From assembly GCA_964019135.1 (NCBI GenBank), contig OZ025255.1, positions 41,818,811 to 41,882,810 of the forward strand: a DNA stretch of 64,000 bases, written 5' to 3'. Positions within the stretch are counted from its first letter, which is position 1. Each line of letters opens with the position of its first letter. The stretch is from Arenicola marina (lineage: Eukaryota; Annelida; Polychaeta; Arenicolidae). The notes beneath the pieces were generated by a model. It was not told the DNA's origin and made no database searches. It saw nothing but the letters and a program-made list of their open reading frames with translations. The translations under genes and the position numbers were made by a program. Shown here piece by piece: positions 22,226 through 34,714 of the stretch.

Positions 22226-23238
22226 ATATTAATAGAACATGGTTTTCGTTTTGCGTCAGACACCTCACAACCGTTACTAACGATTTGGGTACAATGCTCA
22301 CAGAAAAACCCTTTGACGGTGGTGTCTGTTCGGCGAAACCGCCGATTCCGCATCTACATTTTGACAAGGCCTTAAACAGACCATAGCTTGGCATATTGTC
22401 CAAATAAAATTCTAAATCTATTTCCTGTTTGAACAAACAATAATAGCTGAGATATTGGCTGTCATCAATTACTCCGTACCAGTCCTGAACGGCACAATCT
22501 CTTACTCCTTGCTTGAACTGTAACAACAATGTTATCGAATCTCCTAGCCCGTGTTCAACCCAGGCAAAGCCATAACCAAACTTGAGGGGCGTAGCCTATA
22601 CACGAGAAATGCATGTTATCTTCCCATAATCGGTCAATTGCAGTAACATGTGGTAACAATTCTTTTCGATATTTCCAGTAATCTTAACCAGTACTTTATC
22701 ATCCGCACGAGACAGAGGGTAAACGACAGTAGGCGTCCACATTCTCCATAGACTGCCGCGTTCGGCGTTCGCCAAGGTACTCCCACGACATATTTGAGGA
22801 ATTTTGCATGGATCCTTTCAATACAAACATTGGTTTCCAAACCTCAGATTTCTGCCCCGTATACAAGACTAGGCTGTATTATTGCATCAGAGAGCTATGG
22901 GGCTTTCGTCGGAGCAAGGCCTCCACATTGAGCCGCGGCGTCTTGTCACATTTCAACTCGCCTGAGCTACAGCCTGAGCTGAAGCATTTATCATCGTGCT
23001 CTCGCAGATTATCTTGTATCTGTTGCTTGAATAACATATCAGCACTACTATCATCATTCTGTAGCTCACTGAGATATTTAATCCATCGTTCTGGCGTTAT
23101 ACTACTGCTAGCCTTGGTCTGCCGAAAACTTTCCAGTGTTTTCAAACATTTTCATCGTGTAAAGAATCATACAGCCGCAATCTTAATTCCGTTTCGTACG
23201 TCGTTTGCTTTAATTTGCACAATGCCTTAAACTTAAGT

Positions 23239-23383
23239 TAGGTAAGGTAAGGTAAGGTAAGGTAAAGTAAGGTAAAGTAAAGTAAGGAAAGGTGAGGTAA
23301 GGTAAGGTAAGGTAAGGTAAGGTGGGTAAAGTAGGGTAAGGTAATGTAAAGTAAGGGAAGGTAAGGCAAGGTAAGGTAAGGTA
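23239..23383. repeat. GGTAA pentamer microsatellite, copy 2
   Basis: Same locus in unit 2, with one extra pentamer and a few different variants. Confidence 0.95.
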
Positions 23384-23897
23384 CCACAGGTAAGTGCTGT
23401 GATATGTCACAGTCGGTGACATATAAGTCGGCTTTCCATTCAAACATCTTCTCAGACATTAAAACATAATCAATTAGACTGCAACCATGAACACTGACGT
23501 ACGCATAGGAACCATCGTTATCACCCGGAGTCTGACCGTTCAACATATGGAGATCGTTTCTTTCGCACATTTCTATCAAATATCGCTCAAATGTTGACGT
23601 TACCTCTATCCATGGAGGATCTCACAGTACAAACGTTACTCGGTTCGTTTAACTTCTTTACTCGCGGGTAAATCGTATTTTTAATATAGACAATTATTCC
23701 TCCGGGCGTATGCGTGAAATTACTTGTACGTGGTGCACAGTTGTGTATAGGAATATGTCAAGCCAGAATATTGACATTATCTGTTGGGTTAGTCCAAGTT
23801 TCGTACAGGATAAGGAAGTCGATGAACTCGCTAAATAAAGGCGATAATGTCTGTCGATGTAAACCGTCAATGTTCCAGGAAACAAACCTGTAACAGG

Positions 23898-24370
23898 TTG
23901 GGCCATGGCCTGCTTCCTATTCTGGACCTATGGTGCTATATTAGTATGCATTACAGTGGAAAAGGTTCTCTTTGCGGCATAATAAAAAATAAGAAAATGA
24001 CAACGTTATTAACGTCGCATAAATGAATAATGAACTGACGTGGTGAAAATGATAAAAATGGGCCGAGAAGACTCGCATCTCACTTTGACAAATGTTATTT
24101 GAAAGTAACTCGCATTATCAAAATCATCAGTTTCCAACGAGTGGACGAGCAGTGGCTTAGCTTGTTCTTTGGCTCATTGTTTTAGCTCTTAGTCTAATAC
24201 AAAACAATATAACGCCAGCACTAACAATTTTGACCTTTACAAAAACAGGTGATCCAAAGTGACAATATAAAGAGCACTCCTATAAGGGTACAACGCTTAC
24301 GCCATATCGCGTCATAGCTTGGGGCCTTAATACTTGGGCGTTAATAACATACGGATAACAAATCTTTTTA
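23898..24370. other. Spacer between LINE and GT92 minus copy 3
   Basis: Same sequence as 11111-11583 with one or two substitutions. No gene seen. Confidence 0.4.
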
Positions 24371-25573
24371 TCAATACCAAGCTTGGCGACAGTGGTGCTG
24401 GTATAAGGCGACGCATCCCATGGCGTCCACGATGACTTTAGGATGATACTTCGGGTCACTGACTGTTTGTCGGCGGCGGTGGCGCAGCATGTGCAATTGT
24501 AAGGGCTTCGTCTGGTCCGGTTTGGCTCCGAACTTGACCTCCGTTAGAAAGTTCATGTTCTGGAATCTATAGCTGCCAACCGTCGTAGGTTTGCCATGCA
24601 GCTGAACTCTTTGAACATCCCGGATCAGACCGCTTAGGTCACGTGATTGCCTGGGTACAATTACCTCGTCGGCATCCAAACTGACAACGTATTTGACCTG
24701 GTACATGTGTCGAAACATACAGTCACTGACACAGATCCCGTTTCTGGCTCCATAATCCTGCATGTCTAGACTCCCATCCTCAGTCACAAAGAGAGGCCGG
24801 GTTTGTCGCACCTCCATGACGCCTTCGCTCTCGTAATGATGAAGAACCCGCGACGTTGACTCATCCAGACTGTCGTTGTACATGATCACTTTACCGATGC
24901 CGAGAATCCTCTGCATCTCCAGCCATTCGACTAGGCGAGTTGGATCCAGGTGGTTGAAGGCCACGGGGTGACAGGTCGCGAAGTCCAGAACATCCGATGG
25001 ATCTTCAGACTTTGCCGGGAACTCAACGGGAACAGAATTGCCGTCATGAAATACCGTTCTTCTACTCCATAGAGAGGGTTTGGTCACTTCGTACCCTAAG
25101 CTGATCCGGAACTCCGAGTGATTTGCAGTGCACGTCTTCTGAAGTAAGTGTGTTCTCGCATCACTCGGAAGGGCCCCAACGACACGTGATTGGCGCTCAC
25201 TCCTCCGGACGTGGTAGGTTGAAGTCAGGTTGCCACACTCTATCAAACAAAATATGGGATGAGGGAGGAGGTGAGGCAAGGTCAAGCCATCTGGATGATA
25301 TTTCCGCTGATCATAAGGCACAGTGAAGTTGGTGGTTTCCATGATGGTCAGGACCCTGATGACGGGCTGCGGCTCGACGCTCCAGCGGTCGTCCCAGAAG
25401 GCGTTAAACAGGAAGACGTCGCCGAGGTGGTTCCCAGCTGACCGGAAGTAGCCGTCCGACTTGTCCCTGAAGTCCCTCATCCTGATGACGTGTTGGTCTC
25501 CTTGGAAACGCACGAGGAAGTGACAGACGTAACCAAGGAGACAGAAGATCACCAGCACGGTGCCGGGACATCG
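24371..25573 (-). CDS. Truncated GT92-like exon, minus copy 3 (probable pseudogene)
   Basis: Nearly identical to minus copy 2 and exactly 12,787 bases away: same 400-codon frame, same compensating indels, same 12-base loss and same QAWY ending. Differences are single substitutions, for example LRHYES to LHHYES, CMYRHM to CMFRHM and KPTKVGS to KPTTVGS near the metal motif. DADEVIVPR is intact. It lies in inverted orientation to plus copy 2, with the LINE remnant between them. Probably not an active enzyme because the end of the GT92 domain is missing. Confidence 0.75.
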   Translation of the reverse strand, partial: RCPGTVLVIFCLLGYVCHFLVRFQGDQHVIRMRDFRDKSDGYFRSAGNHLGDVFLFNAFWDDRWSVEPQPVIRVLTIMETTNFTVPYDQRKYHPDGLTLPHLLPHPIFCLIECGNLTSTYHVRRSERQSRVVGALPSDARTHLLQKTCTANHSEFRISLGYEVTKPSLWSRRTVFHDGNSVPVEFPAKSEDPSDVLDFATCHPVAFNHLDPTRLVEWLEMQRILGIGKVIMYNDSLDESTSRVLHHYESEGVMEVRQTRPLFVTEDGSLDMQDYGARNGICVSDCMFRHMYQVKYVVSLDADEVIVPRQSRDLSGLIRDVQRVQLHGKPTTVGSYRFQNMNFLTEVKFGAKPDQTKPLQLHMLRHRRRQTVSDPKYHPKVIVDAMGCVALYQHHCRQAWY

Positions 25574-25776
25574 CTAAAAGGCAATCACAGACAAGTTCAA
25601 AGGTTTGGGGAATGCACATTGTCCTACAGCACCCCATCATGGAAGCGTTATGTCCCAGATTCAAGTCTATAAGAGGATGGCGTACTTTCATATTGGATAT
25701 TCAAGGCCTTAGTCCGTAGGATCACCGTGGCGCCACCTAGCGAGTACTACATATATATGACCGTTTCTCGACCTTG

Positions 25777-27453
25777 CGTTTCACTGGATGGAGGTAGTTG
25801 TGTACATAATGGGTTGTATAGTGTGGCAGCGTGTCAATTGATGGCGGTAGTTGTGTACATAGTGGGTTGTATGGTGTGGCACCGTGTCACTGGATGGCGG
25901 TAGTTGTGTACATAGTGGGTTGTATGGTGTGGCGCCGGGTCACTGAAAGGCGGTAGTTGTGTACAAAGTGGGTTGTATGGTGTGGCAGCGTGTCACTGGA
26001 TGGCGGTAGTTGTGTACATAGTGGATTGTATAGTGGGACAGCGTGTCACTGGATGGCGGTAGTTGTGTACATAGTGGGTTGTATGGTGTGGCAGCGTGTC
26101 ACTGGATGACGGTAGTTGTGTACATAGTGGGTTGTATGGTGTGGCAGCGTGTCACTGGATGGCGGTAGTTGTGTACATATTGGGCTGTATGGTGTGGCAC
26201 CGTGTCACTGGATGGCGGTAGTTGTGTACATAGTGGGTTGTATAGTGTGGCACCGTGTCACTGGATGACGGTAGTTGTGTACATAGTGGGTTGTATGGTG
26301 TGGCAGCGTGTCACTGGATGGCGGTATTTGTGTACATAGTGGGTTGTATGGTGTGGCAGCGTGTCACTGGATGGCGGTAGTTGTGTACATAGTGGGTTGT
26401 ATGGTGTGGCACCGTGTCACTGGATGGCGGTAGTTGTGTACATAATGGGTTGTATGGTGTGGCAGCGTGTCACTGGATGACGGTAGTTGTGTACATAGTG
26501 GGTTGTATGGTGTGGCGGCGTGTCACTGGATGACGGTAGTTGTGTACATAGGGAGAGTTGTATGGTGTGGCAGCGTGTCACTTGATGGTGGTAGTTGTGT
26601 ACATAATGGGTTGTATGGTGTGGCAGCGTGTCACTGGATGGCGGTAGTTGTGTACCAAGTGGGTTGTATGGTGTGGCAGCGTGTCACTGGATGACGGTAG
26701 TTGTGTACATAGTGGGTTGTATGGTGTGGCACCGTGTCACTGGATGGCGGTAGTTGTGTACATAGTGGGTTGTATGGTGTGGCAGCGTGTCACTGGATGG
26801 CGGTAGTTGTGTACATAGTGGGTTGTATGGTGTGGCACCGTGCCACTGGATGACGGTAGTTGTGAACATAGTGGGTTGTATGGTGTGGCACCGTGTCACT
26901 GGATGGCGGTAGTTGTGTACATAGTGGGTTGTATGGTGTGGCAGCGTGTCACCGGATGGCGATAGTTGTGTACATAGTGGGTTGTATGGTGTGGCACCGT
27001 GTCACTGGATGGTGGTAGTTGTGTACATAGTGGGTTGTATGGTGTGTCACCGTGTCACTGGATGGCGGTAGTTGTGTACATAATGGGTTGTATGGTGTGG
27101 CACCGTGTCACTGGATGGCGGTAGTTGTGTACATAGTGGGTTGTATAGTGTGGCACCGTGTCACTGGATGGCGGTAGTTGTGTACATAATGGGTTGTATG
27201 GTGTGGCACCGTGTCACTGGATGGCGGTAGTTGTGTACATAGTGGGTTGTATGGTATGGCACCGTGTCACTGGATGGCGGTAGTTGTGTACATAGTGGGT
27301 TGTATGGTATGGCACCGTGTCACTGGATGGCGGTAGTTGTGTACATAGTGGGTTGTATGGTGTGGCACCGTGTCACTGAAAGGCGGTAGTTGTGTACATA
27401 GTGGGTTGTATGGTGTGGCAGCGTGTCACTGGATGGCGGTAGTTGTGTACATA
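25777..27453 (+). repeat. 53-bp minisatellite, forward block 3 (about 32 copies)
   Basis: Almost the same length and variant order as block 2, with local gain and loss of monomers in the middle. Confidence 0.97.
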
Positions 27454-28208
27454 AAAGCGGAAATAAAACCCGCGAAAACTGTACAACCCTAATGTCCTCG
27501 CCTGACCAGTCCATATAAGAAGCGTTTTACGTAACCATAGATGCCGCGCGCAGGCATGAAATTATTATGTCATACGACAGAATTAGGGCGCCTGACACTG
27601 ACCGTCACTCATGAAATAGCCGCATTCTGGTTTATCAACGCTCATGTAAACACAACAGCGAAGCGTAGAAGGGCACATGTCAGAATGGATGAATCAAACT
27701 AGATAACTGCATAGATGGTATGTTTATAAGTAATTGCTTGGTTGTGAAATAATGTGTATATTTTGCGTGAGATTGAATGTAATGGTATACTTAAATGACT
27801 GCATAATTTAAATGTTCAACTTTAATCTTGTCAAAGGATTGTGAGCAATAAAATAAGGGATGATCGACTAGCCGAATGTATCTATTTTTTCTAGTTTACG
27901 TGGAGATTGGTGACGATCTGGTGACTGTTGAGCATAAGAAAGCCATGGAGACTCCTGACAGCTGAACATAAGAAAGCCAGTGGAGGAGACAACCCTAGCC
28001 AAAAACGTATATTATATGAATCCGATTATAGAATTTGAGCATAAACCAATATATAACTCTACGGTAACGCTAACAGTTTTACATCCATTATTTTGTTGTA
28101 TTTGACGTTAAGCAACGTTACACGTGTAACACGGACACTCATTAGGGAAAATGTACTCCTTTGATGCACCATTGGTGTCCACGAGTTTTGAAAAAAAATC
28201 GTCGAAAC

Positions 28209-28337
28209 TTCTGTGGTCGCATTAGCGGGGTTGAGGTCAATGTTAAAGCATAGGCAAAAAATTGGGACTAGAAAAACGTGGTCTTAATGGCGGGGTGGTC
28301 ATATTACCGGACTGGTCTTAAGTGAGGTTCCATTTTA
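28209..28337 (-). mobile_element. DNA-transposon terminal sequence, spacer 3
   Basis: Same as spacer 2. Confidence 0.4.
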
Positions 28338-28897
28338 CATGATAACCAGACCATCTCCGCTCCATGTGTTCGGACGGTGCCGTTATGATAACTACAGGGG
28401 GGACAATCCCGCATATCAAACCGGGTCTATAAGACTGGGTGTTATCGGGCTTTAATGATATATGGTCTATGGCGTATCCGGCGATTGGCTCACACGACTT
28501 GGACATTAAGCGATCTGCGTACATTGAGCCTGTCGCTAGGCTTTAAATTTGTTACTTAGGAGGCTGTAACAAAAGAAGCAAAGATAAGTGTGTATGCTCA
28601 GAATATAAATGTAAATAATACAATATCAACTCGTAATAAGAGTAAACGCGCGAGTTAGTGAGGTGTTTACGGTTAGGCAATAGTAGCTCGCCAAGTTTGA
28701 CTATCCGCCCAAGTTCGGACAAAATGAAAAGGCCTAATTAATCGATTTCCATTCCAGAAAAATGCTGCTGTGAATCACTTTAAACTCTTGCAACTGTGTC
28801 GTCGAAGAACTATTTGTATAGCATAGCATTGCACCAGGATAACAGCCGAGAGAGACCCCCTCCCCACTCACCACTTACCACAGGAGTCTCCTGTCAA

Positions 28898-29023
28898 ATG
28901 CCTAAACACTTTATAAAACTGTGTTGGTTTTCGATCAAGCGGTATTTACAGTACTGGCATATGCTTAAACACTTTATAAAACTGTGTTGGTGTTCGATCA
29001 ATCGGTAATGACAGTACTGGCAG
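28898..29023. repeat. 63-base tandem duplication in type B spacer 3
   Basis: Same duplication as in spacer 2. Confidence 0.85.
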
Positions 29024-29816
29024 AAAACATACAAATTAGACACCGACTGTATTTATAATCAATTATGAATTAGGATCAACAGTGACAGAAAATCGAATTT
29101 GCTGGGTTTTTTCTTATGAACGAGTGGTTGACTCAACAACTTGCCTGCTAGTTGCGACACTTGAACTCACCATAGCGGGCCTGAGGATTTGCAATGTCCT
29201 GCAGAATGGCAATTGGATTTAGGGCATATAAGCGGAGCTTTAAGGTAAGCACGACGGGTGTGCGAACATATGTGCATTTCTATAATTAAGGGACCCAACG
29301 CACTTTTGAACTATTATGTCATTATATCTCTTTAACAACTATGTTTATATTAAAAAGACCAGTTGTGTATGTTGATTTCACCCATAAATACCTAGGCGGA
29401 CACCTTGTCTTAGTGGCACAATGTGCAGGAGACCTGAAATATCACATTCACTGAAAAACGTGCCAAGATTAGGTCTCTCCCCTAAATACTTGTCCACTTT
29501 GTTACCATTTGGTAAATGATCTTGAAAATCCCAAATTGTTCTTTTCATATGCAACGCGATCAAGAAAAAGGCGTGAAGATTGGCCAAAGTGTCACCTTGT
29601 AATGTCCACTCTATTACTCCAATATATATAGCTAATATTTATCAATTCTGAAGATTTTACTACAAGTTAAACTCTAGAGAATACTAATCAAGGAACAGTT
29701 TTAGATGACCATGAAAGGCATATTTCATGGGGCGGGAGGCCTTTTGAGTCGTACTTGTGAATCATGAACATATTATCCCTAACTATATAATTCATTCCGT
29801 TCACCCTATTGAATGC

Positions 29817-30078
29817 TAATCAAGAAGGCAAATTGGGGTAATCATAAAAGGTATATCATATAGCGCGAAAACGGTTTTGGGCAAAATATATGTCAACTCG
29901 TTTACTGTCCACTGTGTTACCTTCTGATTCAGTAACAGAGTGGACAGTAACAGAGTGGACAGTAACAGAGTGGACAGTAACCGAGTGGACAGTAACCGAG
30001 TGGACATATTTTGCACAAAAGCGTTCCCGCGCCATGAGATTTACCTTGTATGATCACCCAAATTTGCCTTCTTGATTA
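29817..30078. mobile_element. Fold-back (MITE-like) element, spacer 3
   Basis: As in spacer 2 but with five 15-base repeats (29932-30006), which accounts for the 15-bp length difference. Confidence 0.75.
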
Positions 30079-30177
30079 TAATTTCATGATGTTTAACTTC
30101 GTTAAATTCATAGTTGTTCCTCCAACTATGAATGATATATTTAATGATATAATCCATGGATAAAAACAGAGTGGACT

Positions 30178-31010
30178 TAAAGCGGGTGTCCAACCTAATT
30201 TAGTCGCGATCTGCACCGAAAGTTTACATCTTAAAATTAAATGGGCGAGTGTTAACGCTTCGTTTCGACCGGCTGGTAAGGAGATCAAAATTAAGGCAAC
30301 CCGCCCCTAGCAATGTGAAGAAGAGCGCCATTTTGCCGGGAGCAGTGACGCATAGTGTGACTATTCATATGGCGCCGCCTTACGTTATAACTCGCGGAGA
30401 GAGAGATCAGGGCCGCGATTTACAGATGAACAGCGGCAGTTCCAAGCCGCACAGTAGCGCAAGAACTTAGCCCTTCATGGAAAAGTACCATCCAAACAAG
30501 AGCCGAAATCAGCCGGAGGCTGAGGCTTACTGACAGAAGTGATTTTGTTACAGACGATCGTTTGCTAAATTATCATCCTATTTGGTCTAAATAGGGTCTG
30601 CAGCGGTCAATGTAGCTTGAAATAACTCATACAACGGGCATTTTAGCCCACAATCGCACCTACAAGGGGCAACACTGAGGGAATCGAAAGTGCTTTGAGT
30701 CCATTTCCCCATTCTCTCATCATTGGCGACCGAGCCAGGGGGTCCCCTTTGTGCGGCCCCATGGTTCCCAGGGTAAGGGCAATACGTCAATTGTGAGCAC
30801 AGGTATGTTCATGTATAGTTCAGCCCTACTAAGTACCGTAACAATCGCAGCTCTAACTTGCTTTCCTGATTTTTGACAAATTTTCTTATTTGGCCAGAAT
30901 CTCTATACTTTATCATTGGGCTTAGTTCCGTTGCCATGAAACGTCATCGTGACGTCACATGACGTCACTGACGCTTACCAAATTGGCTTCTAGCTTTTGG
31001 CGTTACCTAC
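30178..31010. other. Type B spacer module, spacer 3
   Basis: Near-identical to the module in spacer 2. One difference restores an AAAATGGCGC motif on the minus strand (about 30329) that reads AAATAGCGC in spacer 2. Confidence 0.5.
30950..30967. promoter_or_regulatory. Paired CREB-type palindromes, spacer 3
   Basis: Same pair as in spacer 2, at 30950-30957 and 30960-30967. Confidence 0.4.
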
Positions 31011-31115
31011 TCATGAAGTCATTTTCGGTGTCTAGTATTTTCTTTAAGGTATTATTAAAATACTCATGAAGTCATTTTCGGTGTCTAGTATTTTCTTTAA
31101 GGTATTATTAAAATA
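31009..31115. repeat. 53-base direct duplication in type B spacer 3
   Basis: Same duplication as in spacer 2, inherited with the unit. Confidence 0.85.
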
Positions 31116-31969
31116 CTCATATATATACTGTATAAACAATATGAGATATTTGCAAGCCATGCCTGACAGATATACTTGGAAACGGAGATAATGATTCATT
31201 TTTGAGGTAGTTAGGTAACTAGACTAATCATAAAGCTTTTAAAATGTATGTGGTTTGTCTAAATGTGATATAGTAAAAAGATATAACAGAGCATCTTTGC
31301 GACTTAAAAATACAATAATATCCTCATACCACATAGAGGTATAGTCCCGCATAATTTTACGTAATGTTGAACGCTTGTATTGCTATGTACAAAGCCCTGC
31401 TAAGGACATTCCACGTTTTAAAATTAATCTCATTCCCACCAGTTAGACTTGGAATCTCGTTCCCATGATGGGATATCTAACATTTGCGACTTTGATGTGA
31501 GCCCCCTATTATTGTATTGAAGGGAGGAAACGCACATAACGTATACATGTATGTCCAGCAAATGACATAACATGCCCCCACCTTTTCAGTAAAATTTCAA
31601 TGCATATAATGAGACTGATTATTGAATCGATATATTGAATTTCTGATACAAAACACTTCCCACGACTGAGGAACTTTAAAATCGACCTCATTTAAAGCGA
31701 CAGGGGGGGTCTTGCAAAGAATCAATCCGTGCATATGGCTGCAATTTTTTCATTACCAGATGTCCCATTATTCCAGTAACGTTGGTTAGTGTGTATATGC
31801 AAAAGTGGAAGATTTATTGACAGATTAGTGCTACAATAAAGATGCGACATCGAATGGAATTCAATACATTACCTGTTGGATTGCAGAGAAAAAAAAGGGT
31901 GTGGAATATTTGCGAACACCGATGTGGCAATATCATCGCTCACAGCTAGCATCATTCATACAGAGACAG

Positions 31970-32116
31970 GCTGCCACACCATACAACCCACTATGTACAC
32001 AGCTACCGCCATCCAGTGACACGGTGCCACACCACACAACCCACTATGTACACAACTACCGCCATCCAGTGATACGCTGACACACCATACAACCCACTAT
32101 GTACACAACTACCGCA
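31970..32116 (-). repeat. 53-bp minisatellite, reverse block 3 (about 3 copies)
   Basis: Same as reverse block 2; goes with a type B spacer. Confidence 0.95.
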
Positions 32117-32914
32117 GGTAATCACAGGTGACGTTCGGCTTTTGTCCTACCTCATTTCAATAGAAGCAGCCCAGCTCAACCTGTACAATTTGGTACTTGT
32201 AGAAACCATATATTTGTAATCATAAACGGCCAAAAATCTGCATTTCGACGACTACAATATTACGCCAACAAACAGGATCACATTTTCCACTCATGCATGG
32301 AACAAATAAATGATGATGGCGGAACGAAAATAACAGATTTAGAAGTGGCCCAGCTCGCCTTATATCAAACACTTACTTGTAGAACCCAGATATATGTAAT
32401 CACACATGGAGTCTATGTCTAGCTTTACTTCATGTGGCCAAATTAAATGGCTACAACATCTAAATTTTGACGACTGCAATATTACATCAAGGACACATTT
32501 TGCACTCATACATATTTGTTTTTTGCAATGTGAGCTTGAACCATCCCACCCGAACCCCCTAAGGAAACTCTATGGAAGCATTGTCACTTAAGTAATTACG
32601 GAGATTACAAAAACCGAAAACGAATAGACCAAAGTCCTGATACTGTTTAAAAAAATATTGGCTGGTATGTACATTGGATTAATATTGAGATATCGAAACG
32701 AAAAACCCGCAAGGTCGAGAAACGGTCATATATATATATAGTATTCGGTAGGTGGTGCCACAGTGATCCTACGTACTAAGGCCTTGAATATCCAATATGA
32801 AAGTACGCCATCCTATTATAGATTTGAATCTGGGACATAACGCTTCCATGATGGGGTGCTGTAGGACAATGTGCATTCCCCAAACCTTTGAACTTGTCTG
32901 TGATTGCCTTTTAG
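32117..32914 (+). other. 5' flank and splice acceptor of GT92 plus copy 3
   Basis: Same as the flank of plus copy 2, including the two diverged direct blocks. The acceptor reads TTTTAG. Confidence 0.5.
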
Positions 32915-34375
32915 CGATGTCCCGGCACCGTGCTGGTGATCTTCTGTCTCCTTGGTTACGTCTGTCGCTTCCTCGTGCGTTCCCAAGGAGACCAACACGT
33001 CATCAGGATGAGGGACTTCAGAGATAAGTCGGACGGCTACTTCCGGTCAGCTGGGAACCACCTCGGCGACGTCTTCCTGTTTAGCGCCTTCTGGGACGAC
33101 CGCTGGAGCGTCGAGCCGCAGCCCGTCATCAGGGTCCTGACCATCATGGAAACCACCAACTTCACTGTGCCTTATGGTCAGCGGAAATATCATCCCGATG
33201 ACTTTACCGTGCCTCACCTCCTCCCTCATCCGATATTTTGTTTGATAGAATGTCGCAACCGGACTTCAACATACCACGTCCGGGTAGTGAGCGCCAATCA
33301 CGTGTCTTTGGGGCCCTTGCGAGTGATGCGAGGACACACTTACGGCAAGTATATCTTCAGTTGCATCCAGAAGACGTGCACTGCAAATCACGGGGAGTTC
33401 CGGATTAGCTTAGGATACGAAGTGAGCAAACGCTCTCTATGGAGTAAAAGAACGGTATTTCATGACGGCAACTCTGTTCCCGTTGAGTTCCCGGCGAAGC
33501 CTGAAGATCCATCGGATGTCCTGGACTTCGCGACCTGTCACCCCGTGGCCTTCAACCACCTGGATCCAACTCGCCTGGTCGAATGGCTGGAGATGCAGAG
33601 AATTCTCGGCATCGGTAAAGTGATCATGTACAACGACAGTCTGGATGAGTCAACGTCGCGGGTTCTTCGTCATTACGAGAGCGAAGGCTTCATGGAGGTC
33701 AGACAAACCCGGCCTCTCTTTGTGACGGAGGATGGGAGTCTAGACATGCAGGATTATGGAGCCAGGAACGGGATCTGTGTCAGTGACTGTATGTATCGAC
33801 ACATGTATCAGGCCAAATACGTTGTCAGTTTGGATGCCGACGAGGTAATTGTACCCAGGCAATCTCTTGACCTAAGCGGTCTGATCCGAGATGTTCGAAG
33901 AGTTCAGCTGCATGGCAAACCTACGAAGGTTGGCAGCTATAGATTCCAGAACATGAACTTTCTAACGGAGGCCAAGTTCGGAGCCAAACCGGACCAGGCG
34001 AAGCCCTCACAGTTGCACATGCTGCGCCACCGCCGCCGACAACCAGTCAGTGACCCGAAGTATCATCCTAAAGTCATCGTGGACGCCATGGGATGCGTCG
34101 CCTTATACCAGCACCACTGTCGCCGCCTAACGGACGCCTTCAGCACCACGGAGAAAGACATCGAGCTGGGAGTCGACCCAAAGTTTGGTGCGCTTCACCA
34201 TTATAGAAACTCTCTGAGTAACCTGAGGAAATTGATATTCCTCAGATATCCACAGACCCATGAAGTAATTGAGGACGACATAATGTCTCGATACGAAGGG
34301 AAGTTAGCGCTGAGTGTTAAAAGGCAGCTTGAGTCGCTGGGAATTAAATCTTATAAACTAAGATTAAAGGATTAG
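32915..34375 (+). CDS. GT92 glycosyltransferase, plus copy 3, terminal coding exon
   Basis: Intact frame of 486 codons from the acceptor (TTTTAG ending at 32914) to the stop at 34373-34375. Anchor, two sequons, FATCHPVAF, DADEVIVPR and HHYR sit at the same positions as in plus copy 1. The acceptor TAG would be an in-frame stop if the intron were retained, so this copy can only be translated through after splicing. A stretch at 33110-33166 (WSVEPQPVIRVLTIM) matches the minus-strand copies base for base instead of plus copies 1 and 2, which suggests a short gene-conversion tract. Predicted Golgi glycosyltransferase; substrate unknown. One of three copies in the window that could be functional. 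Confidence 0.9.
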   Translation, partial: RCPGTVLVIFCLLGYVCRFLVRSQGDQHVIRMRDFRDKSDGYFRSAGNHLGDVFLFSAFWDDRWSVEPQPVIRVLTIMETTNFTVPYGQRKYHPDDFTVPHLLPHPIFCLIECRNRTSTYHVRVVSANHVSLGPLRVMRGHTYGKYIFSCIQKTCTANHGEFRISLGYEVSKRSLWSKRTVFHDGNSVPVEFPAKPEDPSDVLDFATCHPVAFNHLDPTRLVEWLEMQRILGIGKVIMYNDSLDESTSRVLRHYESEGFMEVRQTRPLFVTEDGSLDMQDYGARNGICVSDCMYRHMYQAKYVVSLDADEVIVPRQSLDLSGLIRDVRRVQLHGKPTKVGSYRFQNMNFLTEAKFGAKPDQAKPSQLHMLRHRRRQPVSDPKYHPKVIVDAMGCVALYQHHCRRLTDAFSTTEKDIELGVDPKFGALHHYRNSLSNLRKLIFLRYPQTHEVIEDDIMSRYEGKLALSVKRQLESLGIKSYKLRLKD

Positions 34376-34714
34376 ATTTTGGATAATATCTTGGATTAGT
34401 AGGGTCGTGTTTCTTTTCAGTAATATATTTGACTGCGTACAGTTTTAAATGATGTGGTTTGTTAATTGGTACCCCAACATAGGGTAAAGGCCATGCATTG
34501 GCAGTTTATTTTCATTTTATTTCATTAGTTTCATCTCATTGGCGGTGTGCTTATGGATGCAAACATACAGGGTAAATGTAATTACATGTGCATACACTTA
34601 GACACGTACATATTAGTATGTTTATTGTTGTTTATTAAATGCTGTGAGGCCAGCGACCCATGGTATGTACAAACATTCATAAATATAATATACATTTGGT
34701 GGTTTCGCCTTGTG
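34376..34714. other. 3' flank of GT92 plus copy 3
   Basis: Same AT-rich flank as in the other units. The possible ATTAAA signal is present; nothing else seen. Confidence 0.4.

Larger units (their letters stand above)
21905..23897 (-). mobile_element. Decayed LINE remnant, copy 2, with nested insertion
   Basis: Same remnant as copy 1 with the same internal RT deletion. It is interrupted at 22111-22225 by a poly-A retro-insertion, which falls in the C-terminal NHVLLICPLFNDL segment. Confidence 0.85.
19899..25778. repeat. Interrupted palindrome 2 (GT92 inverted repeat)
   Basis: Arms 19899-21314 and 24385-25778, with the same breakpoints as palindrome 1. The centre includes the poly-A retro-insertion. 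Confidence 0.9.
27454..31969. other. Spacer 3 (type B)
   Basis: Near-identical to spacer 2 and about 12.8 kb from it. It has five rather than six 15-base repeats in the fold-back element and keeps 44 bases around 29230 (AAGCGGAGC...) that spacer 2 lacks. No recognisable gene. Confidence 0.8.
20106..32914. repeat. Tandem array unit 2 (12,809 bp)
   Basis: Complete unit with the same order and a type B spacer. The difference from unit 1 is mostly explained by a 115-bp retro-insertion in the LINE remnant plus small changes in minisatellite and spacer. Confidence 0.9.
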
